Assembly (NCBI GenBank): GCA_963682025.1
Contig: OY821517.1
Location: forward strand, 233,871,326 to 233,935,325
Direction of reading: 5' to 3'
From: Cordilura impudica
Taxonomy: Eukaryota; Arthropoda; Insecta; Diptera; Scathophagidae
DNA length: 64,000 nt
The position numbers and the translations under genes are program-made. A model generated the notes under the pieces. The model ran no database searches. It worked only from the letters and a program-made list of their open reading frames with translations, and had not been told where the DNA came from. Below are positions 10,390-21,474 of this stretch, piece by piece. Each line of letters opens with the position of its first letter. Within the stretch, counting starts at the first letter, position 1.

Positions 10390-11300
10390 TCAAGATAAGT
10401 TGGCAACAGCTGCGCGGCAGCACAGGTGTGGTTGCCAAACGCGCGGAAGCGGCGCGTGGCGTGCGACCGCGGACTCGGATGCGACGCGCTCTCGGAACAC
10501 AGCTCAGCTAAAATATCGCAATGCTCTAAAAAATATGTTTTAGGAATTAAAATAAGTTAACGAGAACTAAGCGGAGGCACGGGTAGTAGCTGCGAGGAAG
10601 CGGCGCGAGGCGCGCGGACGCGACGCGCTCGCGGAACACAGCTCAGCTAAAATATCGACCGCGAATTCGGACACGACGGATGCGCACGCGACGCGCTTTC
10701 GGAACACAGCTCAGCTAAAATATCGCAATGCTCTAAAAAATATGTTTTAGGAATTAAAATAAGTTAACGAGAACTAAGCGGAGGCACGGGTAGTAGCTGC
10801 GAGGAAGCGGCGCGAGGGGCGCGGACGCGACGCGCTCGCGGAACACAGCTGAGCTAAAATATCGCAATGATCTGAAAAATATATTTTGGCGATTAAAATA
10901 AGTTGACAGCAACTGCGCGACAGCACGGGTGTGGCTGCCATACGCGCGGCGCGCGACCGCTGACTCGGATGCGACGGATGCGCACGCGACGCGCTCTCGG
11001 AACACAGGTCAGCTAAAATATTGCAATGCTCTAAAAAACATGTTTTAGGAATTAAAATAAGATAACGAGAACTAGGCGGCAGCACGGGTAGTAGCTGCGA
11101 GGAAGCGGCGCGAGGCGCGCGGACCCGACGGATGCGGACGCGACGCGCTCGCGGAACACAGCCTACCAAAAATATCGCAATGATCTGAAAAATATATTTT
11201 GGCGATTAAAATAAGTTGACAACAACTGCGCGGCAGCACGGGTGTGCTGCCAAACGCGAGGAAGCGGACGCGACTCGCTCTCGGAACACAGCTTAGTGAA
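10390..11300 (+). repeat. GC-rich tandem block in Helitron copy 1
   Basis: About seven imperfect units, each ending with a GAACACAGCTCAGCTAAAAT-like segment and a TCGCAATGCTCTAAAAAATA-like segment, alternating with very GC-rich pieces (GCGACGCGCTCGCGG, GCGCGAGGCGCGCGG). It is a GC island in otherwise A+T-rich DNA and is repeated at about 27093-28003 in copy 2. It may be captured sequence amplified inside the element. Confidence 0.8.
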
Positions 11301-11758
11301 GTGTCGTATGATAAATTTTATCTACGTATGTGCAATAATTACCTGTTGATCAAAATAGGCCACACATATACTATAAGCAATTGCTTAAAGAAACCTTGAA
11401 TTTGACGTCTCTGCTCGATGATGATCACTTATTGAATGAATTAATTCAATTTTTAAAAGTTTTGATTCCTTTAATTTGCGGCCCATTCCGTTATATTTGA
11501 TGTTTATAAATAAACTGAAAAAAAAAACTTAAAGCGGTTTCGCACCTTATTTTTGAAGCATTTTTGCTGCAACATCTTATAAAAAACTTCTAAATTAAAA
11601 AAACAAAAACTTTTTAATTGAAATAAAAAATGAATTTTCTGCCCATACAAATTTTTGGGGAGAAAGTTCATTTTATTGGGGAATTTGTTAATTGGGGACT
11701 AAGTACTCAGCGCCTGGTAAGCATAGTGAACCATTTTTCAAGTCAAAGGCCTTTTCAT

Positions 11759-11787
11759 CCCGGGCAAGACCGGGTAAAAACAGCTAG
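11759..11787 (+). repeat. Helitron 3' terminal hairpin and CTAG
   Basis: CCCGG-GCAAGA-CCGGG followed by TAAAAACAG and CTAG. This is the termination structure of Helitrons; the same 29 bases end copy 2 at 28490. Confidence 0.9.
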
Positions 11788-12661
11788 TTTTTAATATTTA
11801 ATTTTTAATTTTTGTGTTTTCCATTTTCCAATTTCCATTTATAATTTTTCAATTTTCATTTTCCATTTTCAATATTCAATTTTCATTTTCCATTTTTCAA
11901 TTTTCATTTTCAGTTTTCCATTTTGCATTTTCCATTTTTCAATTTTCATTTTCCATTTTTCATTTTCAATTTTTAATTTTTCAATTTTCATTTTCAATTT
12001 TTCATTTTCCATTTTTCAATTTTCATTTTCCATTTTGCGTTTTCCATTTTTAATTTTTAATTTTTCAATTTTCATGTTCCATTTTCCATTTTTCATTTTC
12101 CAATTTCCATTTTTAATTTTTCAATTTTCATTTTCCATTTTCCATTTTCCAATTTTCATTTTTAATTTTTCAGTTTTCATTTTCCATTTTTCATTTTTTA
12201 TTTTTCATTTTCCATTTTTCATTTTCCATTTTCCGTTTTTCATATTTCAATTTTCATTTTTCGTTTTTCATTTTTCATTTTTCAATTTTCATTTTCCATT
12301 TTCCATTCTTCATTTTTCAATTTTCCATTTTCCATTTTTCAATTCTCATTTTCCATTTTCCATGTTTTAATTTTCATTTTCCATTTTCCTTTTTTCAATT
12401 TTCATTTTACAACTTACATTTTTCATATTTCATTTTCCATTTTTAATTTTCAATTTTCATTTTCCATTTTTCAATTTTCAATTTTCAATTTTCATTTTCC
12501 ATTTTTCATTTTTCACTTTTAGTTTTTCAATTTCCATTTTCCATTTGTCATTTTTCAATTTTCATTTTTCATTTTTCAATTTCATTCTCCATTTTCCGTT
12601 TTGCATTTTCAATTTTTCATTTTTCAATTTTCCTTTTCCATATTCCATTTTTCATTTTGCA

Positions 12662-12692
<31 letters not shown>

Positions 12693-12950
12693 TTCATATT
12701 TCAGTTCTCGTTTTCCATTATCCACTTACCATTTTCCATTTTTCATTTTTCAATTTTCATTTTCCATTTTTCAATTTTCAATTTTCATTTTCTATTTTTC
12801 ATTTTTCATTTTCCATTCTCCATTTTTCATTTTCTATTTTCCATTTTCCGTTTTTCATTTTCCATTTTTCATTTTCCATTCTCCATTTTTCAATTTCCAT
12901 TTTTAATTTTTTATTTTTCAATTTTCTTTTTTCATTTTCCATTTTTCATT
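11788..12950. repeat. Degenerate 7-bp satellite, CATTTTY type
   Basis: Mixed CATTTTC, CATTTTT, CAATTTT and similar 7-mers. It is a diverged zone between the Helitron and the uniform array. No stop codon persists because the period of 7 rotates through all frames, giving long Phe/His/Ile-rich frames that are artefacts. Confidence 0.85.
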
Positions 12951-15900
12951 TTACATTTTACATTCTACATTTTACATTTTACATTTTTCATTTTACATTT
13001 TACATGTTACATTTTACATTTTACATTTTACATTTTACATTTTACATTTTACATTTTACATTTTACATTTTACATTTTACATTTTACATTTTACATTTTA
13101 CATTTTACATTTTACATTTTACATTTTACATTTTACATTTTACATTTTACATTTTACATTTTACATTTTACATTTTACATTTTACATTTTACATTTTACA
13201 TTTTACATTTTACATTTTACATTTTACATTTTACGTTTTACATTTTACATTTTACATTTTAAATATTACATTTTACATTTTACATTTTACATTTTACATT
13301 TTACATTTTACATTTTACATTTTACATTTTACATTTTACATTTTACATTTTACATTTTACATTTTACATTTTGCATTTTACATTTTACATTTTACATTTT
13401 ACATTTTACATTTTACATTTTACATTTTACATTTTACATATTACATTTTACATTTTACATTTTACATTTTACATTTTACATTTTACATTTTACATTTTAC
13501 ATTTTACATTTTACATTTTACATTTTACATTTTACATTTTACATTTTACATTTTACATTTTACATTTTACATTTTACATTTTACATTTTACATTTTACAT
13601 TTTACATTTTACATTTTACATTTTACATTTTACATTTTACATTTTACATTTTACATTTTACATTTTACATTTTACATTTTACATTTTACATTTTACATTT
13701 ACATTTTAATTCTACATTTTACATTTTACATTTTACATTTTACATTTTACATTTTACATTTTACATTTTACATTTTACATTTTACATTTTACATTTTACA
13801 TTTTACATTTTACATTTTACATTTTACATTTTACATTTTACATTTTACATTTTACATTTTACATTTTACATTTTACATTTTACATTTTACATTTTACATT
13901 TTACATTTTACATTTTACATTTTACATTTTACATTTTACATTTTACATATTACATTTTACATTTTACATTTTACATTTTACATTTTACATTTTACATTTT
14001 ACATTTCATTTTACATTTTACATTTTACATTTTACATTTTACATTTTACATTTTACATTTTACATTTTACATTTTACATTTTACATTTTACATTTTACAT
14101 TTTACATTTTACATTTTACATTTTACATATAACATTTTACATTTTACATTTTACATTTTACATTTTACATTTTACATTTTACATTTTACATTTTACATTT
14201 TACATTTTACATTTTACATTTTACATTTTACATTTTACATTTTACATTTTACATTTTACATTTTACATTTTACATTTTACATTTTACATTTTACATTTTA
14301 CATTTTTCATTTTTACATGTTACATTTTACATTTTACGTTTTACATTTTACATTTTACATTTTACAATTTACATTTTACATTTTACATTTTACATTTTAC
14401 ATTTTACATTTAACATTTTACATTTTACATTTTACATTTTACATTTTACATTTTACATTTTACATTTTACATTTTACATTTTACATTTTACATTTTACAT
14501 TTTACATTTTACATTTTACATTTTACATTTTACATTTTACATTTTACATTTTACATATTACATTTTACATTTTACATTTTACATTTTACATTTTACATTT
14601 TACATTTTACATTTCATTTTACATTTTACATTTTACATTTTACATTTTACATTTTACATTTTACATTTTACATTTTACATTTTACATTTTACATTTTACA
14701 TTTTATATTTTACATTTTACATTTTACATTTTACATTTTACATTTTACATTTTACATTTTACATTTTACATTTTACATTTTACATTTTACATTTTACATT
14801 TTACATTTTACATTTTACATTTTACATTTTACATTTTACATTTTACATTTTACATTTTACATTTTACATTTTACATTTTACATTTTACATTTTACATTTT
14901 ACATTTTACATTTTACATTTTACATTTTACATTTTACATTTTACATTTTACATTTTACATTTTACATTTTACATTTTACATTTTACATTTTACATTTTAC
15001 ATTTTACATTTTACATTTTACATTTTACATTTTACATTTTACATTTTACATTTTACATTTTACATTTTACATTTTACATTTTACATTTTACATTTTACAT
15101 TTTACATTTTACATTTTACATTTTACATTTTACATTTTACATTTTACATTTTACATTTTACATTTTACATTTTACATTTTACATTTTACATTTTACATTT
15201 TACATTTTACATTTTACATTTTACATTTTACATTTTACATTTTACATTTTTTATTTTTACATGTTACATTTTACATTTTACATTTTACGTTTTACATTTT
15301 ACATTTTACATTTTATATTTTACATTTTACATTTTATATTTTACATTTTACATTTTACATTTTACATTTTACATTTTACATTTTACATTTTACATTTTAC
15401 ATTTTACATTTTACATTTTACATTTTACATTTTACATTTTACATTTTACATTTTACATTTTACATTTTACATTTTACATTTTACATTTTACATTTTACAT
15501 TTTACATTTTACATTTTACATTTTACATTTTACATTTTACATTTTACATTTTACATTTTACATTTTGCATTTTACATTTTACATTTTACATTTTACATTT
15601 TACATTTTACATTTTTCATTTTACATTTTACATTTTACATTTTACATTTTACATTTTACATTTTACATTTTACATTTTACATTTTACATTTTACATTTTA
15701 CATTTTACATTTTACATTTTACATTTTACATTTTCATTTTACATTTTACATTTTACATTTTACATTTTACATTTTACATTTTACATTTTACATTTTACAT
15801 TTTACATTTTACATTTTACATTTTACATTTTACATTTTACATTTTACATTTTACATTTTACATTTTACATTTTACATTTTACATTTTACATTTTACATTG

Positions 15901-16144
15901 TACATTTTACATTTTACATTTTACATTTTACATTTTACATTTTACATTTTAATTTTACATTTTACATTTACATTTTACATTTACATTTTACATTTTACAT
16001 TTTACATTTTACATTTTACATTTTACATATTACATTTTACATTTTACATTTTACATTTTACATTTTACATTTAACATTTTACATTTTACATTTTACATTT
16101 TACATTTTACATTTTACATTTTACATTTTACATTTTACATTTTA
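12951..16144. repeat. (ACATTTT)n 7-bp satellite array
   Basis: About 3.2 kb of almost pure ACATTTT. Rare variants repeat at fixed spacing: a CATATTAC variant at 13945 and 14554, and a 5-base variant ACATTTCATT at 14001 and 14609, both about 608 bp apart. A TTTTTACATGTTAC variant recurs near 14310 and 15254. This indicates segmental duplication inside the array. Predicted proteins of several hundred residues here repeat a 7-residue word (FYILHFT) and are not genes. Confidence 0.95.
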
Positions 16145-16228
16145 AAATGTAATAAAACAAGTAATAAAACAAAAAATTAAATCAAATTAAAATTAAAAAT
16201 TAAATTAGGGCTTTCTAAAAAATAATAT

Positions 16229-17102
16229 TCAGGTAGATGCAGAGCACGTAGCTAAAATTTTGCCTAGTTTTTCTAAAATTTCAGAATTTTGTTTTTCAAT
16301 TCTATCCAATCGTTCTATCACGGCGTTTTGGATTGATTTTGCTTCATTTAAAGCGTCGGCGTATTTTGATGACGATCTAGTTGTATCTTGCAAAACTTTT
16401 TTTTGAACTTGATGGTGTTGACTGCTGTGCTGTTTTTTGTTTTTTTTTAGCTGGCGGGATATATAGTTCTTCGCATTCTATAAATTCAACGGATTCGAAA
16501 TCCTAGAAAAATAAGTATTATATTAATAAATTTCCATATTCATAAAACATATTTATCTACCTCTGATTCGTGCAATAAAATACCGGATTCAGGAGTACAT
16601 GAGTCGCCATCAACGGCATCAACTGAAATAATATTGAGCACTTTCTCTTCCAATGGATTCAAATCAAGGAGTACGTCTGCCCAGCTACCACCACCAGTTC
16701 TGTTCATAAACTTTCTTCTGGTGTTAATGGACTTCTTAACGCCTGATTTGAGGTCTATCCAACACTAAGAACAATAAACCAAGTTAAATCAATTACTATT
16801 ATATACATACAAAAAAATCTTAACTTTTTCCATTGTTCTACACTCTTTTCACTGCCACCCATATAGTTTAAAGAAACTTTAAGAGACTCCCATTGCTCCT
16901 TGAAATTTGAATTTGCATTCATTTTGTCAAACTGACCTCTAGCAAATTCTAAATTGGAGGACATGCTGTCCATAGCTTTTGCTTCTGTTGTTTGGAAATT
17001 CTTTCTACTTTCTATTAAAATTAAAAAAATAGTTTACAAACACACATAATTATTTTATTAAAACTATTTGCTACCTACCTTTTCGGATGATTTCGGCTCC
17101 AT
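16229..17102 (-). pseudogene. Zeste-like Myb/SANT DNA-binding protein, four exons, broken
   Basis: Likely a small nuclear DNA-binding protein of the Myb/SANT-like (zeste-type) family, common in insects as stand-alone genes and as partners of Harbinger-type transposons. Exon 1 17102-17079 starts ATG and ends at GTAGGT. Exon 2 (17011-16825) has LEFARGQFDKM, FKEQWESL and VEQWKK of the Myb-like fold. Exon 3 (16764-16561) has CWIDLKSGVKK, TGGGSW and LNPLEEKV. Exon 4 (16502-16229) has a KKKQK basic stretch and a C-terminal amphipathic coil (VIERLDRIEKQ, ILEKLGKIL). Breaks: the frame shifts near 16975 in exon 2, one base is missing for a clean exon 2/3 junction (AAAAA-GTTAAG), and it shifts in an A-run near 16395. 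Otherwise the introns have GT/AG ends. The breaks could also be homopolymer assembly errors. Confidence 0.65.
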
Positions 17103-17761
17103 ATTAATACAAATAATAATAGAAATATCTAAATTTTGTTTTCTCCCGGCAAATTTAAATGTGATTTCTTTTGACAGTTCTTGTGGGAAACTTTTCGAAA
17201 AATATTGTTACAGAAACACTTTTTCTCACATCCTTCCAATAATTGCTTGAAAATTATTTAAATGACAGTTAATTCTCGAAAAGTAACGATACAGAAACAC
17301 TTGTGTGAGAAAACCCATATTTTGTTTAATTTTACCAGAGTTCAGAAAAAAACACACACTGAATAAAAAACTCGTACATATATGTAAACAAACATAACTT
17401 AGACCAACACACACATATTCTTATTTTCATACCAATTATGTTTGTTTTTAAATTTTCTTCGGTGCCCAACACAACCATGACTGTGTTCGTTTTAATATTT
17501 CGTTATTTACACGAACATTTTTGTATCACATACTTTTTGTTTCAATCACACATAAAGCACACATTTTTGAGTGTTGCTTTATTTGAAGTTCATGTTCTGT
17601 TACGTGTAATGAAAAAAAAACACAGAACATGTACAATAAACAGGTTCGAGTTCAGTTATATTTTAAGTCGTGTTGTGGCTCGTGTAGTGAGAAAAAACAC
17701 AACATGTACAATAAACAGGTTCGAGTTCAGTTATATTTTAAACACGACTTAAAAAAAAAAC
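17103..17761. other. Intergenic, with two local duplications
   Basis: Imperfect direct repeats of about 60 bp containing CGAAAA, TACAGAAACACTT and TGTGAGAAA lie at about 17178-17240 and 17262-17315. A 75-bp-spaced pair with ACATGTACAATAAACAGGTT lies at 17628 and 17703. A short inverted pair, AAGTCGTGTT and AACACGACTT, brackets the second unit. No gene recognised. Confidence 0.6.
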
Positions 17762-17813
17762 TAGGTCATTTGTTTTCAAAATAAATAAAAGACCATTTAT
17801 TTATTATTCATCC

Positions 17814-17872
17814 GACGTTTCGTTGGAGATTCCCAACATCCTCAGGGATAATTTTATTAATCTGGCAACGTT
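17814..17872 (-). ncRNA. Hammerhead ribozyme motif of PLE1 (3' end)
   Basis: On the minus strand: AACGTT, a weak A/T hairpin, then CTGAGGA (core CUGANGA), a stem GTTGG/CCAAC with a GAATCT loop, then GAAACGT. The GAAA-ACGT strand can pair with the upstream ACGT (stem III), leaving U as the residue before cleavage. Penelope-like elements are known to carry hammerheads in their terminal repeats. Activity is inferred; stem I is weak and contains a bulge. Confidence 0.75.
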
Positions 17873-18139
17873 ATAAGAAATTACAATAAAAGAACCATAA
17901 GTTAATAACAAACTTCAAAAATACATTTTTATAGAAACATTTTACTCACATATAGTCTTTTTTTTGTCAAATTTAATACATTTAAAAAACAATATATTCT
18001 GTTTTACGTACACAACATAAAACACAAAATTAATTTAAAGCAAATGTAGAAAATAAATAAAAGTAAATATAACAGTAAAAATGTCTTAAACTAGTATCAC
18101 AGCTGAAAGTTAGAAAACTAAAATAAAGCTATTGTATAA

Positions 18140-18460
18140 TATGCGTTTGTTTTATCCTTGTCTTCTTTTTTGTTTATTGCACAGTTTATTTGTTGTTTTA
18201 TCCGAAGGCTTTCCAATGTGTATCGTTTATTTTCCCTTCGTTCCTTGTCTAATATTCTAACATTTGCTAGATCAGCCGTATGTTCGTTTTCATTACAATG
18301 TTGTGCTAGTGCAGTTGTGTGTTTACCTTTTTTAATGTCTCTTGGTTGTTCCTATATAAATTTTACCACAGCTTTCATCTGTGTTGCCCATACATTTAAT
18401 TTCATAAACTACATTGCTTTGTTGTCCTTATTCTATTTTTGTTTGTGTAAATAATGGTTT
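18140..18460 (-). pseudogene. GIY-YIG endonuclease domain of PLE1, deleted
   Basis: C-terminal endonuclease that would nick DNA for PLE integration. Compared with PLE2 (48338-48700), about 35 bases are missing at about 18344 (between AATGTCT and CTTGG). This removes the RSLNIRVTEHE region, which holds a conserved Arg of the fold, and shifts the frame. Non-functional. Confidence 0.8.
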
Positions 18461-18523
18461 AATTTTATCGTCGTCTATTATCTGTTTTAGTTGTTTATTT
18501 TCGGTCAGCTTGGGTACATATGA

Positions 18524-18537
18524 GAGGCTGCAAAATT
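18524..18537. repeat. Target site duplication of the Jockey-type LINE, left copy
   Basis: GAGGCTGCAAAATT; the right copy is at 22772-22785. PLE2 has the same sequence once and uninterrupted, near 48786-48799 (an empty site). Confidence 0.9.
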
Positions 18538-18844
18538 CAATTTTTTTTTTTCAATTAAATATTCTTCCTTTATTTACATATTTTAACAAATTTTGATATT
18601 TACAAATGAGATCTTATCTTTACATATAGATATTGCAACAAATAATACATAGGATCTAGAGATATTAAATAGTTTTTATATTATTTTTAATAATTTTTAA
18701 AGGAAAATGGGAGGAAAAAACCTTTATATGATTTAATAAATTCAAATACTATCTGAAAAATATTTATGTGCTTATATGAGGTTTATTTAAAATAATAGAC
18801 CTCTATAAGCATATAATTTTGAATTTGGTGATTTCTTTTTAATT

Positions 18845-21474
18845 TTACGTTAGTTCTCTACATTCTCTTATCAGTGGGTAAGAGGAATTTTCAATTTTGG
18901 TAAAGTAATTGTTATTAATCCTTGTTATGAAATCGATAATTTTTTCATAACCTGTTTCTTCATGAAGAAGATTTGTAGGATACCTCCAGGGCTTTTTATT
19001 TATAATTTTCAGACATTTGTTTTGTATAATTTGTAAGCGTTTTAGGTGGCAGTCGGCCTTATAATACTTTTGAAGAGTAGATTTTTGTTTTTGGGGTTTA
19101 GAAATGACCTTCTGTTTAGTAGTGGCCATAATGCTTTAAATGATTTTATAGCTTTTTGACACGTAGCCATAATATGTTGTTTAAATGTAAGCTTTTTGTC
19201 CAAGACAACTCCGAGATATTTGACCTCGTTAAGTACATTTATGGTATTATTTCCAATAAGAAGATGACGTCTTGGCAGTCTTTTGGGAGATTTGTTGAAT
19301 GGAAAAATTATTGCTTGGGTCTTGTTTGGATTAATTTTGATTTTCCATTTGTGAAAATATTTACTGCAATTTACAAGTCCCTTTTCCATTTTCTTCAGGA
19401 GTGCGCTTGTAAGTTTGTTTGAAGAAATTAAAGCAGTATCATCTGCGTAATAAGTAATTTTCATATATTTCGGGACTTTAAAATCGGATGTATATATCGA
19501 GTAAAGCAATGGCGACAAGACAGATCCTTGAGGTAACCCTGTGGTAATGGTTTTTGGAGATGATGTTTCATTATTAATCGCAACTTTAAAGTTTCTGCCG
19601 TGAATGAAATCTGAAATAAGTTTGCATAAATATTTTGGTATATTTGCATCAAGAAGTTAAAATACTAGGCCATTTATGCCAAACGGTGTCAAACGCTTTT
19701 GCAATATCTAACAATATTAGACCCGGTGAACGTTTATTGTTTTTATTTGTGATTATTTGATTTTTGATTCTGTTTATTTGGTGCGTAGTGCTATGCCCTT
19801 TTTTAAATCCAAATTGTTCTTTGGCAACAATTGAATTGGTCATTACAAATTCACTAAGACGAGAATGTAGTATTTTTCAAATATTTTACCTAAGTTACTT
19901 AATAGACTAATAGGTCTGTAGCTGTTTGGGTTATTTTTTGGCTTACTAGGTTTGTTTATGGCTATAACCTTAGCATTTTTGAAATGGTTTGGGAAATAGT
20001 TGAGTTTGATGCAGCTGTTAAATATTATAACCAGTAATTTTAGAGCTTTGAGTGGTCGTTTCTTTAAGAGCAGGTTCGGAACATTGTCAAAACCAGGGGA
20101 TTTTGAGGGTTTTATTGATGAGACAATATTCATTACTTCTTCAAGAGATGTATAAATTGCAGATTCAGAACTGGGGTTTTCCTTGTTAAAATTTTTTACT
20201 GTTGTATTTATTAGTGTATCTGCCGAGTGGTTATAGTTCGAAGTGAGGTTATTTGCTTGGACAAATGTATTTGCCAGGACTTCAGCCTTGTCCTTATCAG
20301 ATGTTATTTTTGTATTTCCAACTTTAAAGTGAGCGATTTGATTTTTTCCTTTTCCTCGCAAGTTCCTGCTTATTTTCCAAAATGATTTATCACCTGGTTT
20401 TAAATTGGATAATAATTGAGACCATTTCTTATTGCGCTCCGAATTAATACTTTTATCAATCATGTTAGTTAGAAACTTAGTACATTGAGTATAAAAAGTT
20501 TGCTCGGCTATATTTGAAGATCGTTGGCTTTTTCTTTTAAAGCTTCTTCTTAGTTTAATATATTTCACAGTACTTTCTGGTAATGTGTAATTATTTTGTT
20601 GAGTTATTTTAGGTGTGGACACATCCCTTGCTTCGAAAACTACATTTATAAATTTTTGGATTTCCTGATCAATAACTACCTTGGTATTGTATATATCAGA
20701 ATATAACGTGATTTTATTGTCTAAAAAATTCATAAAAATGTTCCAGTTGGTTGCACTATAATCATAATAATTGAGGTCAACCTGCAAGGCCGTTGATCTT
20801 TTAAGTGTACATATAATGGGGCGATGGTCTGATGGTATTTCGTAATCTATTGTTTTTACGTCTATATCTAAAGCGGAATTGCTTAAAATAATATCGACAA
20901 TGGATGCTTCGCGATTGTGTTGATGGGGGAATAGGGTTGGACTATTAGGGTAGTGAATGAAAAAATTGCTTGATTGCTGTAGGATGTTGAGAGCAATTCC
21001 TGCAGTATTATTTGAACGGCAATTCCAAGAACAATGTTTGGCATTTAGGTCACCAAAAACTATATAGTCTTTGGTGGAAGGTGTTAGGTTCAAGATATCA
21101 GCACAGAAGTTATGAGTATATCTTGGTGAATATAACGAAGATACAACAATAGGTCTATTATTTATAATAACTTCAATTGAGATGTTTTCGATTGATGATG
21201 TGTTTGATATAAAGAGGTTTTTATGAGCGACAGATTTATGAATTAACAGAGCTACTCCTCCTCCTCTTGCATCTGTTCTGTTACTTCTATATAAATAATA
21301 ATTTTTAAAATAGGGTCTATGGTTTTCTGAAAAAAATGTTTCATTCAAAGACGCTATTTTAATATTTTCTTGTTCAATTAGTATCTCAAATTGTTTTAAT
21401 TTAGAAAAGTTTGAAATGCCATTAGCATTCAAGTGAAGCATTTTGAATTCGTTTAAATTATTAGTATAATACAT
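18845..21474 (-). pseudogene. LINE ORF2: EEP endonuclease and reverse transcriptase
   Basis: Enzyme of target-primed reverse transcription. The endonuclease (21474 to about 20780) shows HLNANGI, SLNETFF, GGGVALLIH, VFGDLNAKHCSWNC and SDHRPIICTL. The RT follows: NSYRPISLLSNLGKIFEK, EQFGFKKGHSTTHQ, LLDIAKAFDTVWH, GLPQGSVLSPLLYSIY, the catalytic YYADDTALIS and the downstream LGVVLDKKLTFKQH. The C-terminal domain ends at TAA near 18845. The frame changes near 19870, 19660, 19500 and 19085, so the product is broken into five pieces. The start overlaps the ORF1 stop (ATGTATTATACTAA), implying reinitiation or coupling as in other Jockey-type LINEs. Confidence 0.9.

Larger units (their letters stand above)
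8787..11787 (+). mobile_element. Canonical non-autonomous Helitron, copy 1
   Basis: Begins TCTATATATATAAAATTC and ends with a CCCGG/CCGGG hairpin, then 9 bases, then CTAG. It sits between A (8786) and T (11788). These are the canonical Helitron features: 5' TC, 3' hairpin, CTRR end, A/T target, no target duplication. Length is 3001 bp. It encodes no Rep/helicase. Inside are a (TTTG)9 run, nine units of about 158 bp, and a GC-rich tandem block. Copy 2 at 25493-28490 is nearly identical, with a few single-base differences and one TTTG unit fewer, so amplification was recent. Confidence 0.93.
17762..18523 (-). mobile_element. Penelope-like element PLE1, 3' part
   Basis: Contains the C-terminal GIY-YIG endonuclease remnant, the 3' untranslated region and a terminal hammerhead motif. 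It continues the 5' part at 22786-25036 across a LINE insertion, and aligns closely with PLE2 at 48100-48800. Confidence 0.85.

Noticed and set aside
10754..11169. Ala/Arg/Ser-rich frames in the GC block (again at 27457-27872)
   Set aside because: Low-complexity translation of GC-rich repeats; the frames overlap each other and change with repeat phase.
12545..16145. Very long open reading frames (up to about 620 codons) rich in Phe, His, Ile, Leu, Thr
   Set aside because: They are translations of a 7-bp satellite; the peptide is a 7-residue word repeated and all frames are open for the same reason.
17641..17655. GGTTCGAGTTC resembling a tRNA B box
   Set aside because: No acceptor stem, A box or cloverleaf around it, and the segment is simply part of a 75-bp-spaced duplication.
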